NCBI RefSeq assembly: GCF_016587375.1
Contig: NZ_BNJG01000001.1
Coordinates: 2,356,001-2,420,000, forward strand
Length of the DNA stretch: 64,000 nucleotides
Direction of reading: 5' to 3'
Origin: Ktedonobacter robiniae
GTDB taxonomy: Bacteria > Chloroflexota > Ktedonobacteria > Ktedonobacterales > Ktedonobacteraceae
Below the pieces are notes generated by a model. The model was given only the letters and a program-made list of their open reading frames with translations, had not been told where the DNA came from and ran no database searches. This document shows, in pieces, positions 33,845 to 43,858 of the stretch; position 1 is the first letter of the stretch, and each line of letters starts with the position of its first letter. The position numbers and the translations under genes were made by a program.

Positions 33845-35065
33845 ATGATGCACCCCCCTTTGCTCTGCCAGACATGCGGCGCACCGAACGAACCTGCATA
33901 TACTCGTTGTGCCGCTTGTGGAACTCCTCTGGCAAGTGAGAAAGAGAAGATAGATATGCCAGATGTTACCACACCTGATGCTGGACACATCTGGCTATCC
34001 TCTCAGCCACAGGAGTATTTTCTATCAGGTGGCCTGCAGGTCCAGCCTATCCCAGTTTTGCCTCCGAAGCCTCCAACACGTATGAGCCGTCGCAAGCTTC
34101 TCACGCTGGTTGGAGCTGGAGTAATTTCCATAGCCTCATTTGTGGTGGCTCATTATGTGTTGCGAATTCCGCTGTAAATTATTTAGCCAATCTCCCTCCA
34201 GACAATGTGTTTACCCGTATGAGGCATGATGGTCCTGTGTATAGTGTTGCCTGGTTCACAAAAAATACTACAAAAGATACTACCACATATCTGGCCTCCG
34301 CTAGCGCCGATCAAACTGTACAAGTGATCGATATGGAATATGATCCTGATGTATATGGTAGTTCTCCTCCTGCCTCCTATATCTACCGGGGACATAAAGA
34401 CTCGGTCAACAGTGTGGCCTGGTCCCCTGATGGCACGCATTTGGCCTCTGCTTCCAGGAATGGCCTTGTGCGAATCACGAAACTCGTAGGGGGTCCCAGC
34501 AAGATAACGAGCTATTCTGAGTTTTCTGTGGTCGGTGGCGACGATGTTCTCACATATGCAGGCCATAAAGGATCGGTACATGCCGTGGCCTGGTCGCCCA
34601 ATGGGAGATATCTGGCTTCCGCATCCGCCGATATAACAGTTCAGGTTTGGGATGCGACCAATGGTAAGACCATTGTAAGATACCGGGAACATAGAAATGT
34701 AGTGACATGTGTGGCCTGGTCTCCTGATGGAACCCGTCTAGCATCTGCCTCTAGCGATGGCACAGTACAGGTCTGGAACGCGACCGATGGAAGTAGGATA
34801 CTTACCTATTCTGGTCATAAAGGTCCAGTGCAAGTCGTCGCCTGGTGGAAGACTCCTGGCCTCGGGTTCTGCTGATACAACTGTGCAGGTTTGGAATGCA
34901 GGAAATGGCAACCTGGCTTACACGTATCGGGGAGATACCGCGAAGGTGAATACTGTTGCATGGCCTGTTGGCTACAGAGTCAGTGGTCCAAATATATCTG
35001 GCGCTACTATCGCCTCTGGTTCTGATGATGGAACTGTGCTTGTTTGGGACGTTATAGGTCAATGA
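33845..35065 (+). pseudogene. Zinc-ribbon/TM/WD40 repeat protein, broken by two frameshifts
   Basis: Part 1 (from ATG 33845) has a zinc ribbon (CQTCGAPNEPAYTRCAACG), a linker, then a membrane helix (LLTLVGAGVISIASFVVAHY), and stops at 34177. From about 34150 the coding pattern jumps frame into WD40 repeats (HDGPVYSVAWF; GHKDSVNSVAWSPDGTHLAS). Near 34850 it jumps again: VVAW is followed by TGGAAGA where TGG-TCCCCTGAT-GGAAGA is expected, an apparent 8-bp deletion between TGG repeats. The last two blades follow in the new frame to 35065 (GSADTTVQVWN, GSDDGTVLVWD). Intact it would be a membrane-anchored extracytoplasmic beta-propeller of ~400 residues. Sequencing error cannot be excluded. Confidence 0.75.
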
Positions 35066-35158
35066 CGTCTGCTTCTACATACACGGTTCCTGGTACATCA
35101 GATATCACATTCTAAAAAAAGAGGAATAACAGAACATTTTCTGTTAGCAACAGAAATG

Positions 35159-35191
35159 GGGATGTTGGCAGCCACGAACTGCCAACATCCC
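35159..35191. terminator. Hairpin between the WD40 pseudogene and the RND gene
   Basis: GGGATGTTGGCAG pairs with CTGCCAACATCCC around a 7-nt loop. Confidence 0.6.
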
Positions 35192-35235
35192 TATACCAAC
35201 AGGCAGATTTTTCTTGTCCTGGCACAAACCTATTG

Positions 35236-38200
35236 CTAATTGGCCCTCAAGGGATGGCTGGGTGGCTGCTGGCCCATGATCCACTGTGGAGGGGGAAGCG
35301 CCTGCATGCGTGGCGGAGCCAGGATCGGCTGCATCTGGGGCTGCGGCACGGGCTTCCTGCGCTCTCGTATGCCTTCGGCGACCATGTAGAGCGCTGGCAC
35401 CAGGAGTAGGGTCAGCACTGTCGAAGAGGTCAGGCCACCAATGACCACGATGGAGAGCGACTTCGACATGACGGCACTGGAATCACTGAGACCCAGGGCC
35501 ATGGGGAGCAAGGCAAGAATCGTCGCGCTGGCAGTCATCAAGATGGGGCGCGCTCGCTCGCTACCGCCACGAATAACCGCGCTACGCGCGTCCAGGCCGC
35601 GCTCGCGATACTGATTTACGCGGTCGATCAAGACGATGGCATTGGTGACCACAATGCCGATAAGCATCAACAGGCCAATCAGCGAGGTCACGCTGAGCGT
35701 CGTATTGGTAAGCAGCATGAGCAGCACCGAGCCAGTAGCCGCGAAGGGAATGGAGACCAGCAGGATCAAGGGCTGGAGCAGGCTGCGTAATGTAATGGCC
35801 ATAATAAAGTAGACGATGCAGATGGCCGCAAGCATAGCGATGCCTAGCTTTAGGAAAGAATCGTCCTGGCGCTGTTTGACGCCACCGAAGTTATAAGAGG
35901 CTCCTCCAGGGAGCTTTAGCTTGCTGATACGGCTCTGGACATCCGCTCCGGTCGCGCCGACATCATTGCTGGTCACCTGTGCGCTGATGGTCGCGGTACG
36001 CGTCCCATCCAGGTGTGTAACCTGGACAGGTCCCAGCGTAGTGGTGATATCGGCCACATCACTGAGCCTGACGATGTTTCCGCCAGGGGTGGGAACCAGC
36101 TGATTTTGTAGCTGATCCACACTGGTGGCGGGCGCACCAAAGTGAATCTGTACATCCTGCTGGCTATCGCCCAGGGTAATGCGTGTGGCGCTCGTGCCAG
36201 TAAAGGTGGAGCGCAGGTACTGACCAACCTGGGACGGGGTCAGGCCATATTTCCCCGCCTTGTCTGGATCAATATGGACATCGACCAGGGGCGAGGCCGC
36301 AGAGAGATTACTCTTCACATTAGCCAGGTTGGGCGTATGCAAGACTGTGTCGAAAATTTGCCGGTTAGCCTCTTCCAGGGCCTGTTCATTGGGAGCCTGG
36401 ATATTGATCAGCAGGGTTGTGTCACTGGTACTATCGCTGTTGCTGAGAGTTATTTTGCTGTCAACCAGGTGCAGGCTATTGATGACCCGCTGCTGCAAAT
36501 CATTCTGGTCCGTGTCCTTATCGGTGACAACGTTGTAGACCGCGCTGTTGGGGGTGCTGGAGGAGAAGAAGCTACTCTGGGCAACTGTGACCTGGTAGGT
36601 CTGAATTTCTGGGAAGCGTGCCAGGATATCCTCGACCTTCTTGACTTCGCCCTGGGCCTTCTGGATACTGGTGCCAATCGGCAATTCCTGGTTGAGGCGG
36701 AAGTTATTCTGGCTTGAGCCATCCAGGAAGGTCGTATGCAGCGTAGGGATGAGCACAAAGGTGGCATCCAGGAGAACGATAGCCGCCAGGATGGTCAGGC
36801 CGCTATTGCGCTTCTTTGTGATCCAGGCCGCAATGGGAATATAACAGCGCTCAACTGAAGAGCCCTGAGGCCGCGAAGCGGGAACAAACTCAGGCTTAGG
36901 GACGCGCAGGAACCAGTAGGCCAGCACGGGTACGATAGTGAGCGCGATTAGCAACGAGGCCAGGAGCGCCACGGCTACCGTGATGGAGAAGGGGCGGAAG
37001 AGCATGCCGACCTCGCCATTGACGAAGCCAAGCGGGAGGAAGACCGCGACCGTGGTTAAGGTCGAAGCGGTAATGGCCGAGGAAACCTCGCGCACACCCG
37101 TGTAGACTGCGCTCCTCTTCTCTTCTCCCAGTTGCAAGTGGCGATAAATATTCTCCAGCACCACAATCGAGTCGTCAATGACGCGCCCAACTGCGATGGT
37201 TAGACCGCCCAGGGTCAGGATATTCAGGGTATAGTTTCCGATCCAGAGGGCGATCAGGGCCACGACAACCGAGAGCGGAATAGAGACTGCCGCCACCAGC
37301 GTCGAACGTAGTGAGAACAGCGAGACCAGGATCACCACGATGGCGAAGAGCGCTCCAAGCAAGCCTTCATGTATCAGGCCAGTCATTGACGACTCAATAA
37401 AGGGAGCCTGGTCAAAGACGGTCATGATCTTTGTGTTGTGCCCAAGCCTCTTCTCAAGATCGGCCAGGTGATTGTGGACGATGTGTGAGATTGTTAGGCT
37501 ATTGCCTGCGCTCGTCTTCGTGAGCGAGATGCCGACACTGGGCGCGCCATTGATGTGCGAGAGCGAGGTCTCGGGTTCGAGTCCCTGTTGTACATCGGCG
37601 ATATCGCTGAGTCTGATTGCCTGGCTGGCGGTCGCGAGATTACTGTCGGAGGAGGTCGCGCTGGCTGTGGCTCGCGAGGCACTGATCACCAGGTCTTTGA
37701 GATCTTGCAGAGAGTTGAAGGTATTGCCCACGCGAATCGGGCGTGAGAGGTCCTGATCGACTAGGCTACCCGCGGGTAGCGTGACATTATCGGCCTGTAG
37801 GGCGGCCTGGACCTGCTCAAAGGTCACGCCCGCGCCCTGCATCTTCTGTGGATCTAGGGTAATCGTGATGACACTTGCCCTGGCCCCTGTCAGCTCAACC
37901 CGAGCGACGTTGGGAATGTCCTGTAGATCTGGCACAACGATCTGTTTAAGGGCCTGGGCCAGGTCCTGTGGTGCCTGGGATGAGGAGACACCAAGCGAAA
38001 TAATGGGAATATCCGACGTACTGTACGACTGTAAAGTTGGCGTTGTACCCTTGGGCAACTGGGCCTGAACAGCGCTGAGACGCTGAGAGAGATCCTGGCG
38101 CGCCTGGGCGATGTTAGTTCCATAATCGTACGTGACGCTAATAATCGAACTGCCCTCGTTTGAAAGCGAGGTATATTGTTGCAGCCCTGGTGTGCCTTGA

Positions 38201-38415
38201 ATGCTCTGCTCTAGCGGATTGGTCACCTCTTTCTCAACAGCCGAGGGCGAGGCCCCGGCATAGGTGGTCACAATGGTAACGACTGGCAGGTCAATCGAGG
38301 GGTATAACTCCTGTTTGAGCTGCGGGATAAGTAAGCCACCAATGAGGAGCAAGACGATGGTGACAAGCGCCATCAGCCCTTTATTGGCGAGACTAAAACG
38401 CGAAAGCAATACCAT
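35236..38415 (-). CDS. RND family efflux transporter (AcrB/SwrC-like)
   Basis: 1059 residues with the duplicated RND layout: one helix (LMALVTIVLLLIGGLLIP), a large extracytoplasmic loop, five or six helices, a second loop and a final helix set. Proton-relay Asp pair in VGRVIDDSIVVLENI. LPLGFVNGEVGMLFRPFSIT and IGIVVTNAIVLIDRVNQ are classical HAE-type motifs. No membrane-fusion or outer-membrane partner is adjacent, so it is closer to the single-membrane SwrC type. Substrate unknown. ATG 38415 follows GGAGCGTACAT. Confidence 0.9.
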   Translation of the reverse strand: MVLLSRFSLANKGLMALVTIVLLLIGGLLIPQLKQELYPSIDLPVVTIVTTYAGASPSAVEKEVTNPLEQSIQGTPGLQQYTSLSNEGSSIISVTYDYGTNIAQARQDLSQRLSAVQAQLPKGTTPTLQSYSTSDIPIISLGVSSSQAPQDLAQALKQIVVPDLQDIPNVARVELTGARASVITITLDPQKMQGAGVTFEQVQAALQADNVTLPAGSLVDQDLSRPIRVGNTFNSLQDLKDLVISASRATASATSSDSNLATASQAIRLSDIADVQQGLEPETSLSHINGAPSVGISLTKTSAGNSLTISHIVHNHLADLEKRLGHNTKIMTVFDQAPFIESSMTGLIHEGLLGALFAIVVILVSLFSLRSTLVAAVSIPLSVVVALIALWIGNYTLNILTLGGLTIAVGRVIDDSIVVLENIYRHLQLGEEKRSAVYTGVREVSSAITASTLTTVAVFLPLGFVNGEVGMLFRPFSITVAVALLASLLIALTIVPVLAYWFLRVPKPEFVPASRPQGSSVERCYIPIAAWITKKRNSGLTILAAIVLLDATFVLIPTLHTTFLDGSSQNNFRLNQELPIGTSIQKAQGEVKKVEDILARFPEIQTYQVTVAQSSFFSSSTPNSAVYNVVTDKDTDQNDLQQRVINSLHLVDSKITLSNSDSTSDTTLLINIQAPNEQALEEANRQIFDTVLHTPNLANVKSNLSAASPLVDVHIDPDKAGKYGLTPSQVGQYLRSTFTGTSATRITLGDSQQDVQIHFGAPATSVDQLQNQLVPTPGGNIVRLSDVADITTTLGPVQVTHLDGTRTATISAQVTSNDVGATGADVQSRISKLKLPGGASYNFGGVKQRQDDSFLKLGIAMLAAICIVYFIMAITLRSLLQPLILLVSIPFAATGSVLLMLLTNTTLSVTSLIGLLMLIGIVVTNAIVLIDRVNQYRERGLDARSAVIRGGSERARPILMTASATILALLPMALGLSDSSAVMSKSLSIVVIGGLTSSTVLTLLLVPALYMVAEGIRERRKPVPQPQMQPILAPPRMQALPPPQWIMGQQPPSHPLRAN

Positions 38416-38613
38416 ATGTACGCTCCTGATGACAGCACATCTCTATGTACGTATCCAAATATGCGTGAGTTGTCGCTCTGCCTATTCTATGCGATTCTGT
38501 ATGGTATACATTGTACTCACGCAATTGGGAAAAGCTATCAACAACCTCCTAACCGGGCGTAATGTACCATGTGATTTCATTGTGTTTCTATGTGCACATG
38601 CTACAATAAGATT

Positions 38614-38685
38614 ATAGAAGTAAGGTATGTTTGCGTGCGATGTAGGCATTCGCTCACATCGCACGCAAACATACCTTACTTCTAT
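38614..38685. terminator. Long palindrome (~34-bp stem, one mismatch, 4-nt loop)
   Basis: It lies between the divergent RND gene and ruvB, not at a gene 3' end. This is one of the few palindromes not at a stop codon, and it may insulate the two promoters. Confidence 0.6.
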
Positions 38686-38691
38686 GCAATC

Positions 38692-38720
38692 TCGACGGGA
38701 GAAGTGGGATTTGGTATAAT
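38692..38720 (+). promoter_or_regulatory. Promoter of ruvB
   Basis: Extended -10 TGGTATAAT (TATAAT 38715-38720), weak -35 TCGACG (38692-38697) at 17 bp. Confidence 0.6.
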
Positions 38721-38766
38721 GAAGCGGTAGCGTTGTAGAACACTAGTTTCATAGCAGGAGTACGCC

Positions 38767-39801
38767 ATGAGCGACCGCCTCGTCTCGCCAAATATCAGCG
38801 ATGAGGAACAGATACTGGAAGGCAGCTTGCGACCGCGCCGTCTTGCTGAGTACATTGGTCAGGAGAAGATCAAGGAGAACCTGGGGATATTATTGGAGGC
38901 TGCACGCCGGCGCAATGAGCCTGTAGACCATGTCCTGCTCTATGGGCCGCCGGGATTGGGCAAGACAACGCTCTGTAATATCATTGCGGCCGAGATGGGC
39001 GTGAATTTGAAGACCACCGCTGGCCCCGCGATTGAGCACGCGGGCGACCTGGCTTCAATTCTGACCTCGCTGCAACCAGGCGAGGTGCTCTTTATCGATG
39101 AGGTGCATCGCCTGGCGCGTGCCGTGGAAGAGCGGCTCTACTCCGCCATGGAAGATTTCGCCCTGGACGTCGTCATTGGCAAAGGACCCAGCGCGCGCTC
39201 CCTACGCCTCTCACTGCCCCCCTTCACAGTGGTGGGAGCAACCACGCGCGTAGGATCATTGACGGCTCCCTTGCGTGACCGTTTTGGGGCTATTTATCGT
39301 ATGGAATATTACGATAATACTTCATTAGAGATGATTGTGCACCGGTCAGCGGGCATCTTAAAAGTACCCGCCGACGAAGGAGGCATCAAGGAGATTGCTG
39401 GGCGTGCACGTGGCACTCCCCGTATCGTCAACCGCCTGCTCAAGCGTGTGCGCGACTATGCGCAGGTACGCGCCGATGGTTTTATTACACGCGAGGTGGC
39501 CAATAGAGCGCTTGATGCTCTCGAAGTAGACGAGATTGGCCTGGACCAGACCGACCGCAATATGCTCACGACGATCATTCAAAAGTTCAATGGGGGACCT
39601 GTGGGCCTGGATACCCTGGCGGCGAGCACGAGTGAGGATTCGGAGACTATTGAAGACGTCTATGAGCCTTACCTGCTACAGCTAGGCTTTATTGCGCGTA
39701 CGCCGCGAGGGCGTGTCGCCATGCGCGCGGCCTATGAGCATCTTGGGTTGACCCCTCCGGGTGGAGAAAGTGGACCAAATTTGTGGACAGCAACACCGTA
39801 G
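38767..39801 (+). CDS. ruvB: Holliday junction branch-migration helicase RuvB
   Basis: 344 residues. Opening [18 protein letters not shown], Walker [10 protein letters not shown], Walker [10 protein letters not shown], sensor 1 GATTRVG and the C-terminal winged helix ending in TPRGR. The hexamer drives branch migration with RuvA. ATG 38767 follows GCAGGAGTACGCC. It overlaps queA by 19 bp; ruvB-queA pairing is common in bacteria. Confidence 0.96.
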   Translation: MSDRLVSPNISDEEQILEGSLRPRRLAEYIGQEKIKENLGILLEAARRRNEPVDHVLLYGPPGLGKTTLCNIIAAEMGVNLKTTAGPAIEHAGDLASILTSLQPGEVLFIDEVHRLARAVEERLYSAMEDFALDVVIGKGPSARSLRLSLPPFTVVGATTRVGSLTAPLRDRFGAIYRMEYYDNTSLEMIVHRSAGILKVPADEGGIKEIAGRARGTPRIVNRLLKRVRDYAQVRADGFITREVANRALDALEVDEIGLDQTDRNMLTTIIQKFNGGPVGLDTLAASTSEDSETIEDVYEPYLLQLGFIARTPRGRVAMRAAYEHLGLTPPGGESGPNLWTATP

Positions 39802-40922
39802 AACAGAGAACACAACAGAGCCTACCTGATCTCAAGATCAGCGACTTTGATTATCATCTACCAAATGAACTAATCGCACAGACGCCGATTGAGCCGCGAG
39901 ACTCCTCGCGGCTACTCGTCGTGAAGCGCCAGGATGAGACGCTGGCACACCAGCACTTCCGCGACATTGACGGGTATCTTCAACCCGGGGATCTCCTGAT
40001 CGCCAACCAGAGCCGGGTTATCCCGGCTCGCCTGCTAGGCAAGCGTGCCGAGAGTGGTGGGGCCGTTGAGGTCCTGCTCCTGGCCGAGCGCCCAGACCTG
40101 GGACAGGACACCTGGGAGGCCCTGGTAAGGCCCGGAAGGCGCTTGCGCGAGGGCGCGCGCATCTTCTTTGGTGCTGAGACAGAGGAACAGGCACGCTTGA
40201 TTGGCGAGATCCTTGAGCGCACCGAGGCGGGAGGGCGCGTTGTACGCTTCCATGTGCCAGGTCGTTCCCAGAAGCGACAAAACGATCCCTATGCCCTGCT
40301 CGATGTGCGCCAGGCCATCGACGAGATTGGGAAGATGCCGCTCCCGCCCTACATCCATGAGACCCTGGATGATCCCGAGCGTTACCAGACGGTATACGCG
40401 CGCATTCGTGGTTCGGCCGCGGCTCCCACGGCAGGCTTGCACTTTACGCCCCAACTGCTGGAGCGCCTGCGCGCCAGGGGTGTGCGTACTGGCTTTGTAA
40501 CCCTGCATGTGGGCCTGGATACCTTCCGTCCCGTTGAGAGCGAGGATGTACGCGAGCATAAGATGCACAGCGAAGAGATCGAACTCGACGAGGCCACGGC
40601 CGCGCTGATCAACGAGACGCGGGCGCGCGGAGGGCGTGTAGTTGCCGTAGGCACAACTTCGGTACGCGTGCTGGAGAGTGTTGCCAGCCTGCATGAGGGG
40701 CGTATTGTGCCCTATAAGGGTCATACCCGCCTCTTTATTACTCCCGGCTATCGTTATCAGGCCGTCGATGCGCTCATCACCAATTTTCACCTGCCGCGCT
40801 CGACCCTACTGTTACTGGTCAGCGCCTTCATGACCAAGCCGCTAATGGAGCGAGCCTACCAGGAGGCCATCATCGAACGCTACCGCTTCTTTAGCTTCGG
40901 CGACGCTATGCTCATTCTCTAG
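39783..40922 (+). CDS. queA: S-adenosylmethionine:tRNA ribosyltransferase-isomerase QueA
   Basis: 379 residues. Signatures [19 protein letters not shown] near the start, [30 protein letters not shown] and [16 protein letters not shown]. Transfers the ribosyl part of SAM to preQ1 in tRNA on the way to queuosine. Start GTG 39783 overlaps the ruvB end, implying coupled translation. Terminated by a palindrome 4 bp after the stop. Confidence 0.95.
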   Translation: MDSNTVEQRTQQSLPDLKISDFDYHLPNELIAQTPIEPRDSSRLLVVKRQDETLAHQHFRDIDGYLQPGDLLIANQSRVIPARLLGKRAESGGAVEVLLLAERPDLGQDTWEALVRPGRRLREGARIFFGAETEEQARLIGEILERTEAGGRVVRFHVPGRSQKRQNDPYALLDVRQAIDEIGKMPLPPYIHETLDDPERYQTVYARIRGSAAAPTAGLHFTPQLLERLRARGVRTGFVTLHVGLDTFRPVESEDVREHKMHSEEIELDEATAALINETRARGGRVVAVGTTSVRVLESVASLHEGRIVPYKGHTRLFITPGYRYQAVDALITNFHLPRSTLLLLVSAFMTKPLMERAYQEAIIERYRFFSFGDAMLIL

Positions 40923-40925
40923 AAA

Positions 40926-40977
40926 AAAGCAGGAAGAGGGGCCTCCCACGCGCGTGGGAGGCCCCTCTTCCTGCTTT
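40926..40977. terminator. Palindromic terminator (24-bp stem, loop GCGC)
   Basis: AAAGCAGGAAGAGGGG.. pairs with ..CCCCTCTTCCTGCTTT immediately after queA. Confidence 0.75.
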
Positions 40978-41109
40978 CCTGTCGGCCCTTATGTAGAAGA
41001 TTTAGGGAGAGAGAAGCAGGCGAAGAGACGTATATCATTTGGAGAGGGGGTGGTGGGGAAACGCGAAGAAGCAAAAAAATGTTGTTGCGAGAGAAGTAAA
41101 GGAGCAGGC

Positions 41110-43050
41110 ATGAGTGAATTGACCCCTGAGCTGATTGTTGACTTGCAAATTCCCCAGGATATTCAGATCTCCCCCGATGGCAAGCGTATCGCGTATACCC
41201 TGGGCGCACTATGTAAACGTGATGAGCACGCAGAGAGCGCGATCTGGCTTGCCACAACAGATGGCGCGGAGGCGCCCCGGCAATTTACCGCGGGCGGTGT
41301 GCAGGATAAAAGCCCGCAATGGGCGCCTGACGGTAACGCGCTGACCTTCCTCTCGGATCGCGCGGAGCGTGGAACTGCTCAACTTTACCTTATTTCCGCC
41401 AATGGTGGTGAAGCGCAGGCTTTGACGCCCAGGGAGAACAAGCGCGGCGTAGAGCGGTTCGCCTGGTCTCCTGGAGGCGGCCAGATCGCCTTTACCAGTG
41501 TTGATGAGCCAGATGAGGAAGATGAGCGCCGCGAGAAGGAGCGGGACGACGCCCAGGTATATGGAGAAAAGTGGCCCTATGCGCGCCTGCGCCTGCTCTC
41601 GCTGGCATCCAGGGAGGTCAGTACGCTGGTCGCGGGTGAGCGGCACGTGGCCAACTTCGCCTGGCATCCCCAGGGGCGGGAACTGGCCTATACGACCTGG
41701 AAGACACCCGAATTAAACTCATCCATGCAGGAGACTGCTATTGAACGCATTCCCCTTGCAGGTGGAGAGCCTCAGGTGGTCTGCCATTTTGCCTATGGCG
41801 CGTCGAATCTAACCTGGTCTGCCGATGGCGAGACCTTGCTCTTTACCTCTGCCACTGCACAGCAAGATCAATCTTCCACGGCGGTCTACGCCGTTCCTGC
41901 CAGTGGAGGCGAGCCAAAACGCCTCGCAGGCGGAGAGACCAACTGCATCTTCGAATTGCAACATTTACGCGAGGATGTGCTGGTAATCGTTGCCGAGGGA
42001 CTGGAGACGAAGCTCTGCAGTTTGCAGCCACAGAGCGGCGAATTGATCTCGCTCCTGCCTGACAGCAAGGCCGTGCGTGAAAGCGATATAAGCAGCGCTC
42101 ACGCGTGCGTACTGGCGGATGGCCGTACCGTCGTGGCCCTGACGCGTTCATCCGCGCAAGAAGCCTTTGAGATCTGGAGTGGCGTCGCCGAAGTGGGGAA
42201 AGCGGCTCAGGAGCTACGCCAGGTCACGCATCACCAGGAGCATTTCACCGGTTTTGCGCTGGGCGAGCAGGAGGCCTTTTACTGGACCGCACCCGATGGC
42301 TGGAAGATGGATGGCATCCTCATTCGTCCGCCAGAGACCTCCACGGATCAGCCTCTACCAACGATTGTGCTGGTCCATGGTGGTCCCTATGGTCGCTGGG
42401 ATCATGGGCTGCATCTGAGCTGGGGCAACTGGGCGCAATGGTTGGCAACGGCGGGCTATGCCATCCTGATGCCCAATCCACGTGGTGGCCTGGGTCATGG
42501 CGAGGAGTTCGCCGCCGCAGCCCGAGGCGATGTCGGAGGCGCCGATTTCCAGGATGTCATGTCGGCCCTGGACGCCGCGATTGAGCGTGGCATCGCCGAT
42601 CCAGAGCGCCTGGGTATTGGCGGCTGGAGCCAGGGCGGCTTTATGAGCGCCTGGGCTGTGACGCAGACTACCCGCTTTAAAGCCGCCATTATGGGCGCGG
42701 GCGTCAGCGATTGGGGGATGATGGTTGTTACCAGCGATCTGCCAGCCTTTGAGCAGGCGCTGGGCGAGACTTCACCCTGGGATGGTGTTGGCCCGCACCG
42801 GCATGCGCAGCTCAGCCCTATTTCATTCGCGCAACGGGTACAAACACCTGTGTTGATCCTGCATGGTGAGCGCGATGCACGCGTCCCCTTAAGCCAGGCT
42901 ATCGGCTTCCAGCGCGCGCTGCGCCATTATCAAACGCCTGTAGAAATGGTCGTATACCCCCGCGAGCCTCACGGTATTCGCGAGCGCGCCCACCAGCTTG
43001 ACCTGCTCCGCCGCGTGCGCGCCTGGTATGACCGCTGGCTTCGTGCATAG
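41110..43050 (+). CDS. S9 family (prolyl oligopeptidase-like) serine peptidase
   Basis: 646 residues. The N-terminal ~360 residues form a beta-propeller of TolB/WD-like blades (SPDGKRIAYTLG, WAPDGNALTFLSD). The C-terminal alpha/beta hydrolase has catalytic Ser in GGWSQGGFM, Asp in GERDARVP and His in EPHGIRE, as in acylaminoacyl peptidases. No signal peptide, so a cytosolic oligopeptidase. ATG 41110 follows AAAGGAGCAGGC; upstream in-frame starts run through the queA terminator. Confidence 0.92.
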   Translation: MSELTPELIVDLQIPQDIQISPDGKRIAYTLGALCKRDEHAESAIWLATTDGAEAPRQFTAGGVQDKSPQWAPDGNALTFLSDRAERGTAQLYLISANGGEAQALTPRENKRGVERFAWSPGGGQIAFTSVDEPDEEDERREKERDDAQVYGEKWPYARLRLLSLASREVSTLVAGERHVANFAWHPQGRELAYTTWKTPELNSSMQETAIERIPLAGGEPQVVCHFAYGASNLTWSADGETLLFTSATAQQDQSSTAVYAVPASGGEPKRLAGGETNCIFELQHLREDVLVIVAEGLETKLCSLQPQSGELISLLPDSKAVRESDISSAHACVLADGRTVVALTRSSAQEAFEIWSGVAEVGKAAQELRQVTHHQEHFTGFALGEQEAFYWTAPDGWKMDGILIRPPETSTDQPLPTIVLVHGGPYGRWDHGLHLSWGNWAQWLATAGYAILMPNPRGGLGHGEEFAAAARGDVGGADFQDVMSALDAAIERGIADPERLGIGGWSQGGFMSAWAVTQTTRFKAAIMGAGVSDWGMMVVTSDLPAFEQALGETSPWDGVGPHRHAQLSPISFAQRVQTPVLILHGERDARVPLSQAIGFQRALRHYQTPVEMVVYPREPHGIRERAHQLDLLRRVRAWYDRWLRA

Positions 43051-43085
43051 CCCATTAGATGGCCTATACAAGCCTCTTTTAAAAG

Positions 43086-43167
43086 TAGGAGATATTCTGC
43101 TTTTCAGAGTAATCAATAATGGTGTAGTGCTCGGGCGCCAGCCCGAGCACTACACCATTATCTCCTA
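43086..43167. terminator. Long palindrome interrupted in the left arm
   Basis: Inner stem 43117-43136/43141-43160 (20 bp, loop GCCA). The outer arms TAGGAGATA (43086) and TATCTCCTA (43159) would extend it, but ~22 bp separate the left pieces. It looks like a longer palindrome that received an insertion. Confidence 0.55.
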
Positions 43168-43173
43168 TCTTGC

Positions 43174-43196
43174 GAGCGCCGCAGGCGCGAAAATGG
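43174..43196 (+). repeat. Dispersed GAGCGCCGCAGGCGCGAAA element
   Basis: An almost exact copy of the elements at 638 and 33351, again just right of a palindrome. Confidence 0.55.
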
Positions 43197-43258
43197 CTTT
43201 CTAGCATATTGAAAAAGATGTAGAAATGTATTATGGTAAGTTGGAGGAGATAAAGCCT

Positions 43259-43810
43259 ATGCAAGAAATGCACCCGGTCATGCGCGTCGCGGTTGGCTCG
43301 CACAACCCGGTGAAGGTAGAGGCCGTGCGCCAGGCCTTTGAACGGGTATGGCCTGAACAGGCCTGGGAGGTGCAGGGAGTAGAGGTGCCATCTGGCGTTA
43401 GCAATCAGCCTATGAGTGACGAAGAAAGTATTCGGGGCGCGCGCAATCGTGCGAATGGGGCTATTTCTGCCCTGGACGCGGATTATGGCGTGGGCCTCGA
43501 AGGAGGAATGCAGCACACGGGCGACCAGTGGCTGGATTGTGGCTGGATCGCGGTTATAGATCGCCAGGAGCGCAGGGGCTTGGGTTCCACCATAAAGATG
43601 GTTGTGCCGGAGCGTATGGTAAAGATGATCCATGAGGGGCTGGAGTTGGGCGAGGTCATTGACATCGTCTTTGAGCGGCAGAACAGCAAACAGGCTGAGG
43701 GCCATTTCGGCCTGATGACGCGCAACGCCCTCACACGCACAAGTGGCTATGCCGATGGCGTGGTTGCGGCCCTGGCGCGTTTCGCGCAACCACATCTCTT
43801 CACGGAGTAG
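43259..43810 (+). CDS. DUF84-type inosine/xanthosine triphosphatase
   Basis: 183 residues. VAVGSHNPVKVEAVRQAFER at the start, VPSGVSNQPMSDEESIRGAR and GVGLEGGM are the family motifs of YjjX-like NTPases, which clear non-canonical purine nucleotides (ITP/XTP). ATG 43259 is chosen since TTGGAGGAG lies 8-10 nt before it. Monocistronic. Confidence 0.85.
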   Translation: MQEMHPVMRVAVGSHNPVKVEAVRQAFERVWPEQAWEVQGVEVPSGVSNQPMSDEESIRGARNRANGAISALDADYGVGLEGGMQHTGDQWLDCGWIAVIDRQERRGLGSTIKMVVPERMVKMIHEGLELGEVIDIVFERQNSKQAEGHFGLMTRNALTRTSGYADGVVAALARFAQPHLFTE

Positions 43811-43858
43811 TTCATGCTTGCATGGACCCTATAACTGGTAAACTCTATTTCAACAAGG

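Noticed and set aside
34840-34880. Programmed frameshift in the WD40 gene
   Set aside because: No slippery heptamer or stimulatory structure is seen; loss of 8 bp between TGG repeats is a simpler cause.
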